Made by a program: the position numbers and the translations under genes. The notes beneath the pieces are model-generated. The model did no database searches. It saw only the letters and a program-made list of their open reading frames with translations, and was not told the DNA's origin. This document shows, piece after piece, positions 1-7,076 of a stretch of 44,001 nt of DNA (within the stretch, counting starts at the first letter, position 1; every line of letters starts with the position of its first letter). This DNA is from Bacillota bacterium. Lineage in GTDB: Bacteria; Bacillota; Dehalobacteriia; UBA4068; UBA4997. The stretch lies in contig JAFQHN010000023.1 of NCBI GenBank assembly GCA_017397935.1, positions 1-44,001 on the forward strand. Reading direction: 5' to 3'.

Positions 1-83
1 CAATCGAGGAAGGTCTGCGTTTCGCTATCCGTGAAGGCGGCCGTACCGTTGGTTCCGGTGTAGTAACCAGCATCAACGAGTAA
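1..83 (+). CDS. tuf: Elongation factor Tu, C-terminal fragment (window edge)
   Basis: Only the last 26 codons are in the window, read in the frame beginning at base 3 and ending in TAA at 81-83. The peptide contains GLRFAIREGGRTVGSGVV and ends SINE, which is the conserved C-terminus of EF-Tu domain 3, the GTPase that delivers aminoacyl-tRNA to the ribosome. The gene continues upstream of the window. A second tuf begins at 43875 in the same orientation, so the genome has two copies about 43.8 kb apart. This copy sits immediately upstream of rpmG-secE-nusG, like E. coli tufB, but no tRNA gene lies between them here. Confidence 0.95.
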   Translation, partial: IEEGLRFAIREGGRTVGSGVVTSINE

Positions 84-141
84 TTTACTGCTCGTTAAAT
101 ATTAGTTTAGTCTTATAAAAACTTATCGGAGGAATTTGGCC

Positions 142-189
142 GTGCCGAGGCCGAGTTTCTATTGGACAGCCGGTAGAGTTTTTAAGTGA
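142..189 (+). CDS. Possible 15-residue leader peptide
   Basis: A GTG at 142 follows a CGGAGGA ribosome binding site (128-134) at 7 bases and reads MPRPSFYWTAGRVFK before TGA at 187-189. The hairpin and T-run at 205-267 begin 16 bases after its stop, the arrangement of a translated leader before an attenuator. The peptide has no run of one amino acid that would explain classical attenuation, and the frame is short enough to occur by chance. It would be transcribed by read-through from tuf. Confidence 0.2.
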   Translation: MPRPSFYWTAGRVFK

Positions 190-204
190 TTTAAGCTGTT
201 TATC

Positions 205-267
205 AAGAGAGAAGTTATGTTTCACACTTCCCGAGGGTGCTGAGGCAGGCTTCTCTCTTTTTATTTT
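205..267 (+). terminator. Rho-independent terminator after tuf
   Basis: A perfect 10-bp stem, AAGAGAGAAG (205-214) with CTTCTCTCTT (250-259), is followed by TTTATTTT. The 35-base loop is unusually long for a simple terminator and contains its own GC-rich segment, so this may be a larger attenuator-like fold. It separates tuf from the rpmG promoter. Confidence 0.65.
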
Positions 268-362
268 AAGCGGCGGGGGTGGGGATTGTGAGATTTTCGG
301 TAAAGTGGGGTAAATGCAGAAAAATTTTGTGTAAAATTTAGCAGATTTTTCACCCAAAAGAC

Positions 363-391
363 TTGTCAAAGGTAATCATTTGTGCTACTAT
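363..391 (+). promoter_or_regulatory. SigA-type promoter of the rpmG-secE-nusG operon
   Basis: TTGTCA (363-368), a 17-base spacer and TACTAT (386-391), with an extended -10 TG at 383-384. Transcription would begin near 398, about 50 bases before rpmG. No other promoter this good is seen before rplK, so it may also feed the ribosomal protein genes downstream. Confidence 0.75.
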
Positions 392-449
392 ATGTAAGTA
401 TCACATTGTATACTTGGGTAGAATGTGTAGCTTTTAGGAGGTGGCACTG

Positions 450-599
450 ATGCGAGTAGCTATTACTCTGGCTTGTGGTGAATGCAAGAATCGTAACTAC
501 ATTACGACTAAGAACAAGAAAACCACGCCTGACAGACTGGAAATCAAGAAGTATTGCCCTCATTGCAAGACTCATACTAGTCATAAAGAAACCAAATAA
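450..599 (+). CDS. rpmG: Ribosomal protein bL33
   Basis: This 49-residue basic protein of the large ribosomal subunit is bL33 of the zinc-binding (C+) type. It starts [17 protein letters not shown] and carries two CxxC pairs, Cys9/Cys12 and Cys36/Cys39 (CPHC), which bind one zinc. The ATG at 450 follows AGGAGGTGG at a normal distance. It is first gene of the run rpmG-secE-nusG, the usual bacterial order. The C+ form implies growth without needing the zinc-free paralogue; any C- paralogue is outside the window. Confidence 0.95.
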   Translation: MRVAITLACGECKNRNYITTKNKKTTPDRLEIKKYCPHCKTHTSHKETK

Positions 600-633
600 T
601 TATTGTTGAGTAAAAATTTAAGGATGTGAGCAA

Positions 634-906
634 ATGGCTGACGTTGATGCTAAGGTTGTAAAAGGCAAAGACGATAAAAAGACCGAGGCAAAGAAAACTG
701 CGGACAAAAATGCCAAAAAGCCTGCTCCCAAAGCCACCGGCTTTACCAAAAGCGTCGTTAACGAGCTGAAAAAGGTACATTGGCCGGACAAGGAAAAGGT
801 GGTAAAATACACCGGCGTTGTGTTTAGCGTGGTTATTGTACTGGGCGCTGTTATCTGGCTGCTGGATGCCGGCTTCTCTGCCGCTGTAAGCCTGATTGTG
901 GGCTGA
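634..906 (+). CDS. secE: Preprotein translocase subunit SecE
   Basis: SecE clamps the SecY channel in the cytoplasmic membrane as part of SecYEG. The 90-residue product has a lysine/alanine-rich cytoplasmic N-terminus (residues 1-45), the conserved amphipathic segment VVNELKKVHWPDKEKVVKYT and a single membrane helix (about residues 62-85), as in the single-TM SecE of Firmicutes. The stop TGA (904-906) overlaps the ATG of nusG, indicating translational coupling. Start ATG 634 lies behind AAGGATGTGAG, a fair ribosome binding site. Confidence 0.95.
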   Translation: MADVDAKVVKGKDDKKTEAKKTADKNAKKPAPKATGFTKSVVNELKKVHWPDKEKVVKYTGVVFSVVIVLGAVIWLLDAGFSAAVSLIVG

Positions 907-1457
907 TGGTGAAAGATATGGCTGATATGAAAAAACAGTGGTTTGTCGTCCACACCTATTCCGGCTATGAAAATAAGGTTAAGATGAATCTGGAACGACG
1001 CACCGAAACCATGAACATGGAGGATTATATCTTTCGGGTTATCGTCCCCATGGAGGATGAGGTGCAGATTCGTGACGGCCAGCGCAAGGTTATCAAGCGC
1101 AAGGTGTATCCCGGTTATGTAATGGTGGAGATGATCCTCACCGATGACTCGTGGTATGTGGTACGCAACACTTCCGGTGTAACCGGTTTTGTGGGCACGG
1201 GCAGCAAGCCGGTACCGTTGGCTGATGACGAAGTGCAGATGATTTTGCGGCAGATGGGTTATGAGGAAGCGATCGTTCGTCTGGATTATGAGGTGGGCGA
1301 GCAGGTACGCGTTATTGATGGCTCTTTTGCGGGGGTTATCGGCACCGTTCTGGAAATCAATCCGGAGAAAAACCGTATCAAGGTGCAGGTGGATATGCTG
1401 GGCAGTGTGGCCAGCGTGGATTTGGATTATTTGCAGCTGGAAAAGGTTGAATTCTGA
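906..1457 (+). CDS. nusG: Transcription termination/antitermination factor NusG
   Basis: NusG binds the RNA polymerase clamp and modulates pausing and termination. The product of up to 183 residues has the NGN domain (WFVVHTYSGYENKVKMNLE onward, to about residue 115) and a C-terminal KOW domain (GEQVRVIDGSFAGVIGTV), ending with the typical DLDYLQLEKVEF. The ATG at 906 overlaps the secE stop; two further in-frame ATGs (921 and 927) are equally possible, and 927 gives the N-terminus MKKQWFVV common in the family. Gene order secE-nusG-rplK is conserved. Confidence 0.95.
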   Translation: MVKDMADMKKQWFVVHTYSGYENKVKMNLERRTETMNMEDYIFRVIVPMEDEVQIRDGQRKVIKRKVYPGYVMVEMILTDDSWYVVRNTSGVTGFVGTGSKPVPLADDEVQMILRQMGYEEAIVRLDYEVGEQVRVIDGSFAGVIGTVLEINPEKNRIKVQVDMLGSVASVDLDYLQLEKVEF

Positions 1458-1596
1458 ACCTGTGCGGATTTGATAACCGGTTCAAAAGTTTTTGTAAAAC
1501 ACTTTGCCGCATAAAGCGGCGATGCGCATATATTTTTATTATTTATTATTTTGGGGTTTTCTTGGGTGGTTTTTATGATGAAGGCTGCCTGAGTTA

Positions 1597-1637
1597 GTGG
1601 GAGAATTCTGCCATCGGGGCAGGGTTCGCCATACCAC
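1597..1637 (+). promoter_or_regulatory. Putative ribosomal protein L1-binding site upstream of rplK
   Basis: GTGG (1597-1600) followed by GAG pairs with CCAC (1634-1637), enclosing a small hairpin, CTGCC (1608-1612) with GGCAG (1618-1622). The GTGGGAG...ACCAC frame resembles the L1-binding element known from L1-operon mRNAs and from 23S rRNA. It lies just upstream of the rplK ribosome binding site, as expected for autogenous repression of the L11-L1 genes by L1. A near copy lies before rplA at 2138-2172. The rest of the nusG-rplK gap (1458-1596) holds only a GCCGC/GCGGC hairpin and T-rich sequence. Confidence 0.55.
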
Positions 1638-1661
1638 ATTTTTATCGAGGAGGTGTCCAAA

Positions 1662-2087
1662 TTGGCTAAGAATGTTGTAGCAATTGTTAAATTGCAGATT
1701 CCGGCCGGTAAAGCAAACCCGGCGCCGCCCGTTGGTCCTGCTTTGGGTCAGCACGGCGTTAACATCATGGGCTTTTGTAAGGAGTTTAACGAAAGAACCA
1801 AGAACGATGCAGGTATGATCATCCCTGCTGAGATTTCTATTTACGAAGACCGTTCTTTCACTTTCGTATTGAAGACTCCGCCTGCTGCTGTTCTGTTGAA
1901 GAAGGCTGCTGGCATTAACAGCGGTTCCGGTGTACCGAATAAAACCAAAGTAGGTACTGTAACCAAAGCTCAGGTGCAGGCTATTGCTGAGCAGAAAATG
2001 CCCGACCTGAACGCTGCTTCTGTTGAAGCTGCAATCTCCATGGTTGAGGGTACTGCCCGCAGCATGGGTATCGTGGTGGCTGAATAA
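1662..2087 (+). CDS. rplK: Ribosomal protein uL11
   Basis: uL11 forms the base of the ribosomal stalk and the GTPase-associated centre with 23S rRNA; it is also the thiopeptide target. From TTG 1662 the product is 141 residues, the standard length, beginning [16 protein letters not shown] and containing [20 protein letters not shown] with the conserved proline-rich linker region. I prefer TTG 1662 to the GTG at 1653 because that GTG lies inside the CGAGGAGGTG ribosome binding site, whereas 1662 is 8 bases downstream of it and gives the family-standard N-terminus. It is followed by rplA. Confidence 0.95.
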   Translation: MAKNVVAIVKLQIPAGKANPAPPVGPALGQHGVNIMGFCKEFNERTKNDAGMIIPAEISIYEDRSFTFVLKTPPAAVLLKKAAGINSGSGVPNKTKVGTVTKAQVQAIAEQKMPDLNAASVEAAISMVEGTARSMGIVVAE

Positions 2088-2137
2088 TCCCCGCGCAATT
2101 TTTGATGAATTTTACGCGGCGATAAGCCGCCAGATAA

Positions 2138-2172
2138 GTGGGAGGAGGCCTAAACGGTCGCCGTTATACCAC
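2138..2172 (+). promoter_or_regulatory. Putative second L1-binding site, upstream of rplA
   Basis: GTGGGAG (2138-2144) pairs through GTGG with CCAC (2169-2172) and encloses GGCC (2147-2150) with GGTC (2156-2159). It shares the GTGGGAG, CGCC and TACCAC blocks with the element at 1597-1637 and ends one base before the rplA AAGGAGG. A GCGGC/GCCGC hairpin (2116-2130) precedes it. The position fits L1 blocking its own translation. Confidence 0.6.
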
Positions 2173-2188
2173 GAAGGAGGTTAAAGAT

Positions 2189-2887
2189 ATGCCTAAACAC
2201 GGCAAGAAGTATACCGACATCGCTAAATCTTATGATTTGACCAAGGTATATGAGGTTGAAGAGGCTCTGAACATTGTTAAGAACAATGCCAAAGCCAAAT
2301 TTGATGAAACTGTTGAAGTTGCTATTCGTTTGAACCTGGACCCCCGCCAGTCTGATCAGCAGATCCGTGGCGCAGTTGTACTGCCCAACGGTACCGGCGT
2401 GGAGCGCAAGGTTTTGGTTTTCGCCAAGGGCGAGAAGGCTAAGGAAGCAGAAGCTGCCGGTGCTGAATTTGTAGGTGCTGAGGAATTGGTTACCAAAATT
2501 CAGGGTGGTTGGTTTGATTTCGATGTTGCCATCGCTACCCCCGATATGATGGGTGTTGTTGGTAAGATCGGTCGTCTGCTGGGCCCCAAGGGCTTGATGC
2601 CGAACCCCAAGACCGGCACCGTAACCATGGATGTAACCAAGGCTATCGCTGAGGTTAAAGCCGGTAAGATTGAATACCGTTTGGATAAAGCTGCTAACGT
2701 ACATGCTCGTATCGGTAAGGCGTCCTTCACCACCGAGCAGTTGATGGGCAACTATGCTGCATTGGTAGAAACCATCATCAAGGTTAAGCCCGCAGCAGCA
2801 AAGGGTACCTATATCAAGAATATTGCTGTATCCTCTACCATGAGCCCCGGTGTTAAGATCAACACCCTGAAACCCCTGGGCAAATAA
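2189..2887 (+). CDS. rplA: Ribosomal protein uL1
   Basis: uL1 builds the mobile L1 stalk at the E site and represses its own operon by binding mRNA. The 232-residue product beginning [17 protein letters not shown] has normal length and carries the family signature around residues 120-150 ([18 protein letters not shown]). An upstream in-frame extension to 2138 exists, but it would run through the L1-site hairpin and the AAGGAGG (2174-2180) in front of ATG 2189, so 2189 is the start. It follows rplK by about 100 bases and precedes the L10 leader. Confidence 0.96.
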   Translation: MPKHGKKYTDIAKSYDLTKVYEVEEALNIVKNNAKAKFDETVEVAIRLNLDPRQSDQQIRGAVVLPNGTGVERKVLVFAKGEKAKEAEAAGAEFVGAEELVTKIQGGWFDFDVAIATPDMMGVVGKIGRLLGPKGLMPNPKTGTVTMDVTKAIAEVKAGKIEYRLDKAANVHARIGKASFTTEQLMGNYAALVETIIKVKPAAAKGTYIKNIAVSSTMSPGVKINTLKPLGK

Positions 2888-2940
2888 TTCCGGCGGAGAT
2901 ATCCGCACCTTAAAAAACGCTTAAAATTCGATAATCTCTT

Positions 2941-3061
2941 TGCCCAAGACAGTTGGTGCTTATGCGTAACGGTTTGGCTCTGCCAAATCACCCACCGAGG
3001 CGGAGGCTTTTGATAAATTACTTGTGTAATTACAAAGCTCTCTGTTTCGGCAGAGAGCTTT
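2941..3061 (+). promoter_or_regulatory. Ribosomal protein L10 leader with attenuator hairpin
   Basis: CCAAGACAGTTGGTGC and CACCCACCGAGG bracket a hairpin, GGTTTGGC (2971-2978) with GCCAAATC (2982-2989), which matches the known L10 leader recognised by the L10(L12)4 complex. An 11-bp stem follows, AAAGCTCTCTG (3034-3044) with CAGAGAGCTTT (3051-3061), then a poor T-tail, so it may be a weak attenuator or processing site between rplA and rplJ. The element sits between rplA and rplJ, its normal place. Confidence 0.75.
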
Positions 3062-3069
3062 ATTGACTT

Positions 3070-3108
3070 TTGAGATATAATCAAACACGGCTTGTCCGTG
3101 TATCTCAA
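3070..3108 (+). promoter_or_regulatory. Hairpin abutting the rplJ ribosome binding site
   Basis: TTGAGATA (3070-3077) is complementary to TATCTCAA (3101-3108), and ACACGG (3085-3090) to CCGTGT (3096-3101) inside it. The 3' arm ends in the first bases of AAGGAGGTG, and G-U pairs could extend the stem into it, so folding would hinder initiation at rplJ. A TATAAT at 3076-3081 has no -35 partner and is probably just part of the stem. Confidence 0.45.
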
Positions 3109-3121
3109 GGAGGTGTATGTT

Positions 3122-3670
3122 TTGAATAAGAAACCGCAGATGATTCAAAAAGAAGAACAGGTTGCTCAGTTGCAGGCCTGGATGCAGGAAAGTGCAGCTA
3201 TCGTGCTGGCTGACTACCGTGGCCTGACCGTTGCTGAGGATACTGCTCTGCGTGCTGAACTGCGCAAGAACGAAGTTGGTTACAAGGTTGCCAAGAACAC
3301 TCTGATCAAGCGTGCTGCCAACAACATGGATATTACCGAGCTGGACAGCTATCTGGAAGGCCCCACCGTTATGGCTTACTCCGCTGACCCGATTGCTGTT
3401 TGCAAGATTTTGTCCAAGTTTGCTGAAACCCACAAGGCTCTGGAAATCAAAGCCGGTATGGTTGATGGCAAGGCTGTAACCCGCGAGGAAATCAACGCAC
3501 TGGCCAATATGCCCAGCCGCGAGGTTCTGTTGGGCAGATTCCTGGGCTCCTTGCAGTCCTCTTTGTACGGCTTTGCTCGTGCTATTGACGCTGTTAGAGA
3601 GAAGAAGGAAAGCGGCGAGCCGATGCCCGTGGCTGAGGCTGCTGTGGCAGAAGAAGCTGCTGCCGAATAA
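3122..3670 (+). CDS. rplJ: Ribosomal protein uL10
   Basis: uL10 anchors the L7/L12 dimers to the ribosome and, as the L10-L12 complex, represses its own mRNA. From TTG 3122 the product is 182 residues, beginning MNKKPQMIQKEEQVAQLQ, with the conserved core AIVLADYRGLTVAEDTALR and KVAKNTLIKRA and an alanine/glutamate-rich C-terminal helix that binds L12 dimers. The TTG is chosen because AAGGAGGTG lies at 3107-3115; the upstream GTG-type extension would run through that site. rplL follows 76 bases downstream. Confidence 0.95.
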   Translation: MNKKPQMIQKEEQVAQLQAWMQESAAIVLADYRGLTVAEDTALRAELRKNEVGYKVAKNTLIKRAANNMDITELDSYLEGPTVMAYSADPIAVCKILSKFAETHKALEIKAGMVDGKAVTREEINALANMPSREVLLGRFLGSLQSSLYGFARAIDAVREKKESGEPMPVAEAAVAEEAAAE

Positions 3671-3746
3671 GTTTGATTTAGCTTAAAATAAATCACAAAA
3701 AACACTATAAATTAAAATTTTACAGAAAGATAAGAGGTGCAAACCC

Positions 3747-4118
3747 ATGACTAAGATTGAAGAAATTATTGCAGCCATTGAAGAGATGACTATTCTCGAG
3801 CTGAACGACCTGGTTAAAGCTGTTGAAGAAAAATTCGGCGTAAGCGCTGCTCCCGTTGCTGTTGCAGGTGCTGCTCCCGCTGCCGCTGCTGCTGCTGTTG
3901 AAGAACAGACCGAGTTCGACGTAATCCTGGCTTCTGCCGGCGACAAGAAGGTTAACGTAATTAAGGTTGTTCGTGAGATCACCGGCCTGGGCCTGAAAGA
4001 GTCCAAGGAACTGGTTGACAACGCTCCGAAGCCCTTGAAGGAAAAGGTTTCCAAGGAAGACGCAGAAGCTATCAAGGCTAAGCTGGAAGAAGCTGGCGCT
4101 ACCGTAGAAGTAAAATAA
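3747..4118 (+). CDS. rplL: Ribosomal protein bL12 (L7/L12)
   Basis: bL12 forms the flexible stalk that recruits translational GTPases. The 123-residue product has the N-terminal dimerisation domain (residues 1-35), an alanine-rich hinge ([18 protein letters not shown]) and the globular C-terminal domain with [23 protein letters not shown] 3747 follows AGAGGTG. It is the last gene of this operon: a strong terminator follows, and rpoB, its usual neighbour, is 26.6 kb away. Confidence 0.97.
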   Translation: MTKIEEIIAAIEEMTILELNDLVKAVEEKFGVSAAPVAVAGAAPAAAAAAVEEQTEFDVILASAGDKKVNVIKVVREITGLGLKESKELVDNAPKPLKEKVSKEDAEAIKAKLEEAGATVEVK

Positions 4119-4165
4119 TTGAGCTTAACAGCTTAACTTTTCACTTCGGAATTTTAATTAAAATG

Positions 4166-4199
4166 AAATCCCCCTTGACTTATGCCAGGGGGGATTTTT
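4166..4199 (+). terminator. Terminator after rplL, probably bidirectional
   Basis: AAATCCCCC (4166-4174) pairs with GGGGGATTT (4189-4197), followed by TT on the plus strand; on the minus strand the tail is also AT-rich. It separates the convergent rplL and pgeF genes and would end both transcripts. Confidence 0.85.
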
Positions 4200-4205
4200 G
4201 TATGC

Positions 4206-5054
4206 TTACCGCAGCATGATTACGGCAGCCTGACCGCCGCGTTTGCCCTTGGTGTAACGGTGAGACCAGTATTTTTGTGGCAGGCAGCAGGTACATTCCG
4301 GTGATATGGCGATATTTTGGGGTTTAAGGCCGGCCGTTTGCAGGCGCAGCGCATTTACCTGTTTAATATCCACCAGAAATTTGCCGTGATAAGCGGCGTC
4401 GGGGGTAATACAGCAGTCAATCTGGCTGCCGAAGGCTTGACGCAGCGCATCTGGCACATCATCGTGGGTGGAGAAGCAGCAGGCAGAAATGCCGGGACCG
4501 ATGGCAGCCTTGATGTAGGCAGGGTCGGCGTGATAAACGGCGCTTAATTTGGCCACGCATTTGGCGGCAATATCAGCGACGGTGCCGCGCCAACCGGCGT
4601 GAATGGCCGCAATCGCCCCGACATCCTGCGCCCAGAGCAGAATCGGTATGCAATCGGCGGAGTAGGCAATCAGCGGACGGCCCTTTACATTGGTGATAAG
4701 CGCGTCGCACTCATAAGGGGTGGGGCCCAGAAGATGCAGCCCCTCATCCCCGTCTTGGGCGATGCGGATAATGTCGCTGTGTATCTGGTGGGTGGACACC
4801 ATGCGCCGCGAATCATAACCGAGCGCTGCGGCCAGAATCAGGTGATTTTGGCGGACATTTTCGTTGGTGTCCTGCTTATGGTCAAGGTTAAGGCCGGCCT
4901 GGTGACCGGTGCTGATGCCGCCGTGGCGGGTGGTAAAGCCGTGCAGCAGACGGTCATCTGACAGCAGACGGCAGGTTTCCCAGATGACCTGGCCCTTTTG
5001 GTTGGTGCAGAAGCCGCCGGTGGGCAGCAGAGAATATTCAGGCATTTCAGGCAT
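4206..5054 (-). CDS. pgeF: PgeF-like purine nucleoside phosphorylase / peptidoglycan editing factor (YfiH/LACC1 family)
   Basis: The 282-residue product belongs to the former DUF152 / multicopper polyphenol oxidase family. Members have purine nucleoside phosphorylase or adenosine deaminase activity in vitro and, in E. coli, keep wrong amino acids out of peptidoglycan precursors. Hallmarks are visible in order: THQIHSD, ADCIPILL, AAIHAGWRGTV, AAIGPGISACCF and a late Cys cluster (CTCC), which give the His/Cys metal and active-site residues. The minus-strand start has GGAGGCGCACC before ATG; a second in-frame ATG is three codons on. It is convergent with rplL and divergent from mreB. Confidence 0.88.
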   Translation of the reverse strand: MPEMPEYSLLPTGGFCTNQKGQVIWETCRLLSDDRLLHGFTTRHGGISTGHQAGLNLDHKQDTNENVRQNHLILAAALGYDSRRMVSTHQIHSDIIRIAQDGDEGLHLLGPTPYECDALITNVKGRPLIAYSADCIPILLWAQDVGAIAAIHAGWRGTVADIAAKCVAKLSAVYHADPAYIKAAIGPGISACCFSTHDDVPDALRQAFGSQIDCCITPDAAYHGKFLVDIKQVNALRLQTAGLKPQNIAISPECTCCLPQKYWSHRYTKGKRGGQAAVIMLR

Positions 5055-5184
5055 GGTGCGCCTCCTTAATTAAGAGATTGGTATATATTCTACACGGGCG
5101 ACGGTAAAATCCTGCTGTTTGCCTTAGATTATGGCGGCAAATATTTGGCCGAAAACTGTTTGATGACAGGGGCGCGGCAGGAAT

Positions 5185-5213
5185 TTGCGGCAGGATAAAG
5201 AATATTATATAAG
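5185..5213 (+). promoter_or_regulatory. Possible mreB promoter
   Basis: TTGCGG (5185-5190), 17 bases, TATAAG (5208-5213). The hexamers are moderate matches, but the spacing is ideal and the site lies 55 bases before the mreB start. Confidence 0.45.
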
Positions 5214-5268
5214 TTAATTAGTTGGATTCTGCATATTTGGCTGAAAGTGATAGAGCGAGGCAGAAACT

Positions 5269-6321
5269 ATGGGATTTTTTCAGAGATTATTTTTTGATTT
5301 CGGCACCAATATCGGCGTGGATTTGGGCACCGCCAGCATTTTAATTTATGTTAAGAATAAAGGCATTGTGCTGAATGAGCCTTCGGTGGTGGCACTTAAT
5401 GAGCAGACACGGGAGGTTATTGCTATCGGCTCGGCGGCCAAGAAGATGCTGGGGAGAACTCCGGCCGGCATTGTGGCGGTTCGGCCGCTGCGTGAGGGTG
5501 TGATTGCCGATTATGATGTGACCGAGCAGATGCTGCGCTATTTTATCGAGCAGGCCTGTGGAAAGAACTGGATCTTGAAGCCGCGGATTATGGTCTGCAT
5601 ACCGTCGGGCGTGACGGAGGTTGAGGAGCGCGCTGTTAAGCAGGCGGCCCAGCACGCCGGTGCACGCGAGGCTTTTCTGATTGAGGAGCCGATGGCTGCG
5701 GCGATTGGCGCCGGTATGGATGTGTACTCGGCGGCGGGTAATCTGGTGTGTGATATTGGCGGCGGCACCACCGATGTTGCGGTGATTTCGCTGGGGGGCA
5801 TTGTGTCCAAAACCTCTCTGCGGGTGGGCGGTGATAAGCTTGATGAGGCCATTGTGCGCTATGTGCGGCGTGAGCACGGCCTGCTGATTGGTGAGCCCTG
5901 TGCCGAGGAGATAAAAAAGAGCATCGGCACGGCCTACCTGAATGAGTTTAACCGTGAGAATTTTGCCACGGTGCGGGGGCGTGATTTGTTGACCGGCCTG
6001 CCGCGCAGCATTAAATTCTCGGCGGTGGAATGTCATGCGGCGATGATGGAGCCGTTGGAGATGATCGTGGCGGCGGTACACCGCGTTTTGGAGGAAACTC
6101 CGCCGGAGCTGGCGGGCGATATTGTGGACAGGGGTATGGTGCTTACCGGCGGCGGCTCGATGATTGACGGCCTGCCGCGGCTGATTGCCGAGAATACCGG
6201 CCTGCACGTTTATCTGGCCGAGGACCCGGTGGCCTGCGTGGCTATCGGCACGGGTAAATCGCTTTCGGTGCTGGATAAATATGTGGAGGGTGCGGCCATG
6301 CCTGCCCGCCGTGCGCTGTGA
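5269..6321 (+). CDS. mreB: Rod-shape-determining actin homologue MreB/Mbl
   Basis: MreB polymerises under the cytoplasmic membrane and guides lateral wall synthesis. The 350-residue product has the actin-fold phosphate loops: IGVDLGTASILIYV (residues 14-27), IPSGVTEVEERAV, LVCDIGGGTTDVAVISLGG and GMVLTGGGSMIDGLP. The N-terminal FFQRLFFDFG is amphipathic, as for membrane binding. No mreC or mreD follows, so this is a free-standing copy, closer in context to Mbl-type paralogues. The ribosome binding site is weak (GCGAGG). The next gene, a secreted stalk-domain protein, starts 58 bases on and may be co-transcribed. Confidence 0.93.
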   Translation: MGFFQRLFFDFGTNIGVDLGTASILIYVKNKGIVLNEPSVVALNEQTREVIAIGSAAKKMLGRTPAGIVAVRPLREGVIADYDVTEQMLRYFIEQACGKNWILKPRIMVCIPSGVTEVEERAVKQAAQHAGAREAFLIEEPMAAAIGAGMDVYSAAGNLVCDIGGGTTDVAVISLGGIVSKTSLRVGGDKLDEAIVRYVRREHGLLIGEPCAEEIKKSIGTAYLNEFNRENFATVRGRDLLTGLPRSIKFSAVECHAAMMEPLEMIVAAVHRVLEETPPELAGDIVDRGMVLTGGGSMIDGLPRLIAENTGLHVYLAEDPVACVAIGTGKSLSVLDKYVEGAAMPARRAL

Positions 6322-6379
6322 TATGTACTGTGGCGCATATTGTGATAGAGGTTTGGATGATTGATTATGAGAGAGGCCG

Positions 6380-6943
6380 GTGAGCAGGTTGCGTTTTAAG
6401 TGGAGAAAACTCTGGTTGTGCTTATTGCTGCCGTTGCTGCTGTTATCGGGCGCGGCTGCCGGAAGCAAAGCTGACCCGCTGGTGACGCAGGGTTGGGTTG
6501 ACCAATATGTGGCCAAACAGGTGGCCGATGTGGACAAACGCCTGGACGCCCTGGCTGACCGGTTGGATAATTTTTTGACGGTGCGGCTGTGGCTGGGGCG
6601 AGATTATATGGAGCAGAACGGCCGGCAAAAGCAGCTTGACGCACCGCCTTATGCTGCATCCGGGCGGACTTATGTGCCGCTGCGGGCGCTGGGCGAGGCT
6701 ATCGGCGCCGATTTTGCCTGGGAGGGCAGCACCAAGAAGGTGACCTGCACACGCGGCAGCCAGACGATTATTTTGCAGGTGGGCAGCACGAAGATGACGG
6801 TGGACGGTGCGGCGCAGCAGATCGATGTACCGCCGCAGGTGTTGAACGGCCGTGTTTGCGTGCCGCTTAGGGTTATCAGCGAGAACCTGGGGTTTGCGGT
6901 GGTTTGGCATAGTGCGGATAAGATGATTGAGCTGACCCATTAA
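6380..6943 (+). CDS. Secreted stalk-domain (copper amine oxidase N-terminal-like) protein
   Basis: The 187-residue product starts at GTG 6380, has a basic then hydrophobic signal peptide (LWLCLLLPLLLLSGAAAG), a short helical segment (about residues 40-70, VAKQVADVDKRLDALADRLD) and a C-terminal stalk domain with the repeated signature RTYVPLRALGEAIGADFAWE and RVCVPLRVISENLGFAVVWH. These domains are common in surface proteins of Firmicutes and have no enzyme activity of their own; a role in binding the wall is inference. It lies between mreB and an LCP ligase, in keeping with an envelope role. Confidence 0.8.
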   Translation: MSRLRFKWRKLWLCLLLPLLLLSGAAAGSKADPLVTQGWVDQYVAKQVADVDKRLDALADRLDNFLTVRLWLGRDYMEQNGRQKQLDAPPYAASGRTYVPLRALGEAIGADFAWEGSTKKVTCTRGSQTIILQVGSTKMTVDGAAQQIDVPPQVLNGRVCVPLRVISENLGFAVVWHSADKMIELTH

Positions 6944-6980
6944 AGTTTATACATATTAAAATGCTGTGTTAAAAATGCGG

Positions 6981-7010
6981 TTGGCATTGTATTTATCGGC
7001 AAATTATGCT
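6981..7010 (+). promoter_or_regulatory. Possible promoter of the LCP-tagA pair
   Basis: TTGGCA (6981-6986), 18 bases, TATGCT (7005-7010), about 65 bases before the LCP gene. No terminator is seen after the preceding gene. Confidence 0.45.
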
Positions 7011-7076
7011 ATGATAAAAAATACAGTTTGCGTTGTGATGTGGTTGTGATGATGTAATAAGGGCGTGAATGTGTGT

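Larger units (their letters stand above)
84..449 (+). other. Non-coding gap between tuf and rpmG
   Basis: These 366 bases hold no convincing protein gene. From left to right there is a 15-codon reading frame with a good ribosome binding site (142-189), a hairpin with a T-rich tail (205-267), an AT-rich stretch with nothing recognisable (270-360), and the rpmG promoter (363-391). No tRNA or known riboswitch was recognised. Confidence 0.7.

Noticed and set aside
84-449. tRNA genes between tuf and secE as in E. coli
   Set aside because: No cloverleaf, GGTTCGA-type T-loop or CCA end is present there or in the other gaps examined.
1653-1661. GTG 1653 as the rplK start
   Set aside because: This codon is part of the ribosome binding site AGGAGGTG, and TTG 1662 gives the standard 141-residue L11.
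3063-3081. TTGACT and TATAAT before rplJ as an internal promoter
   Set aside because: Only 7 bases separate the hexamers; the TATAAT is part of the hairpin stem.
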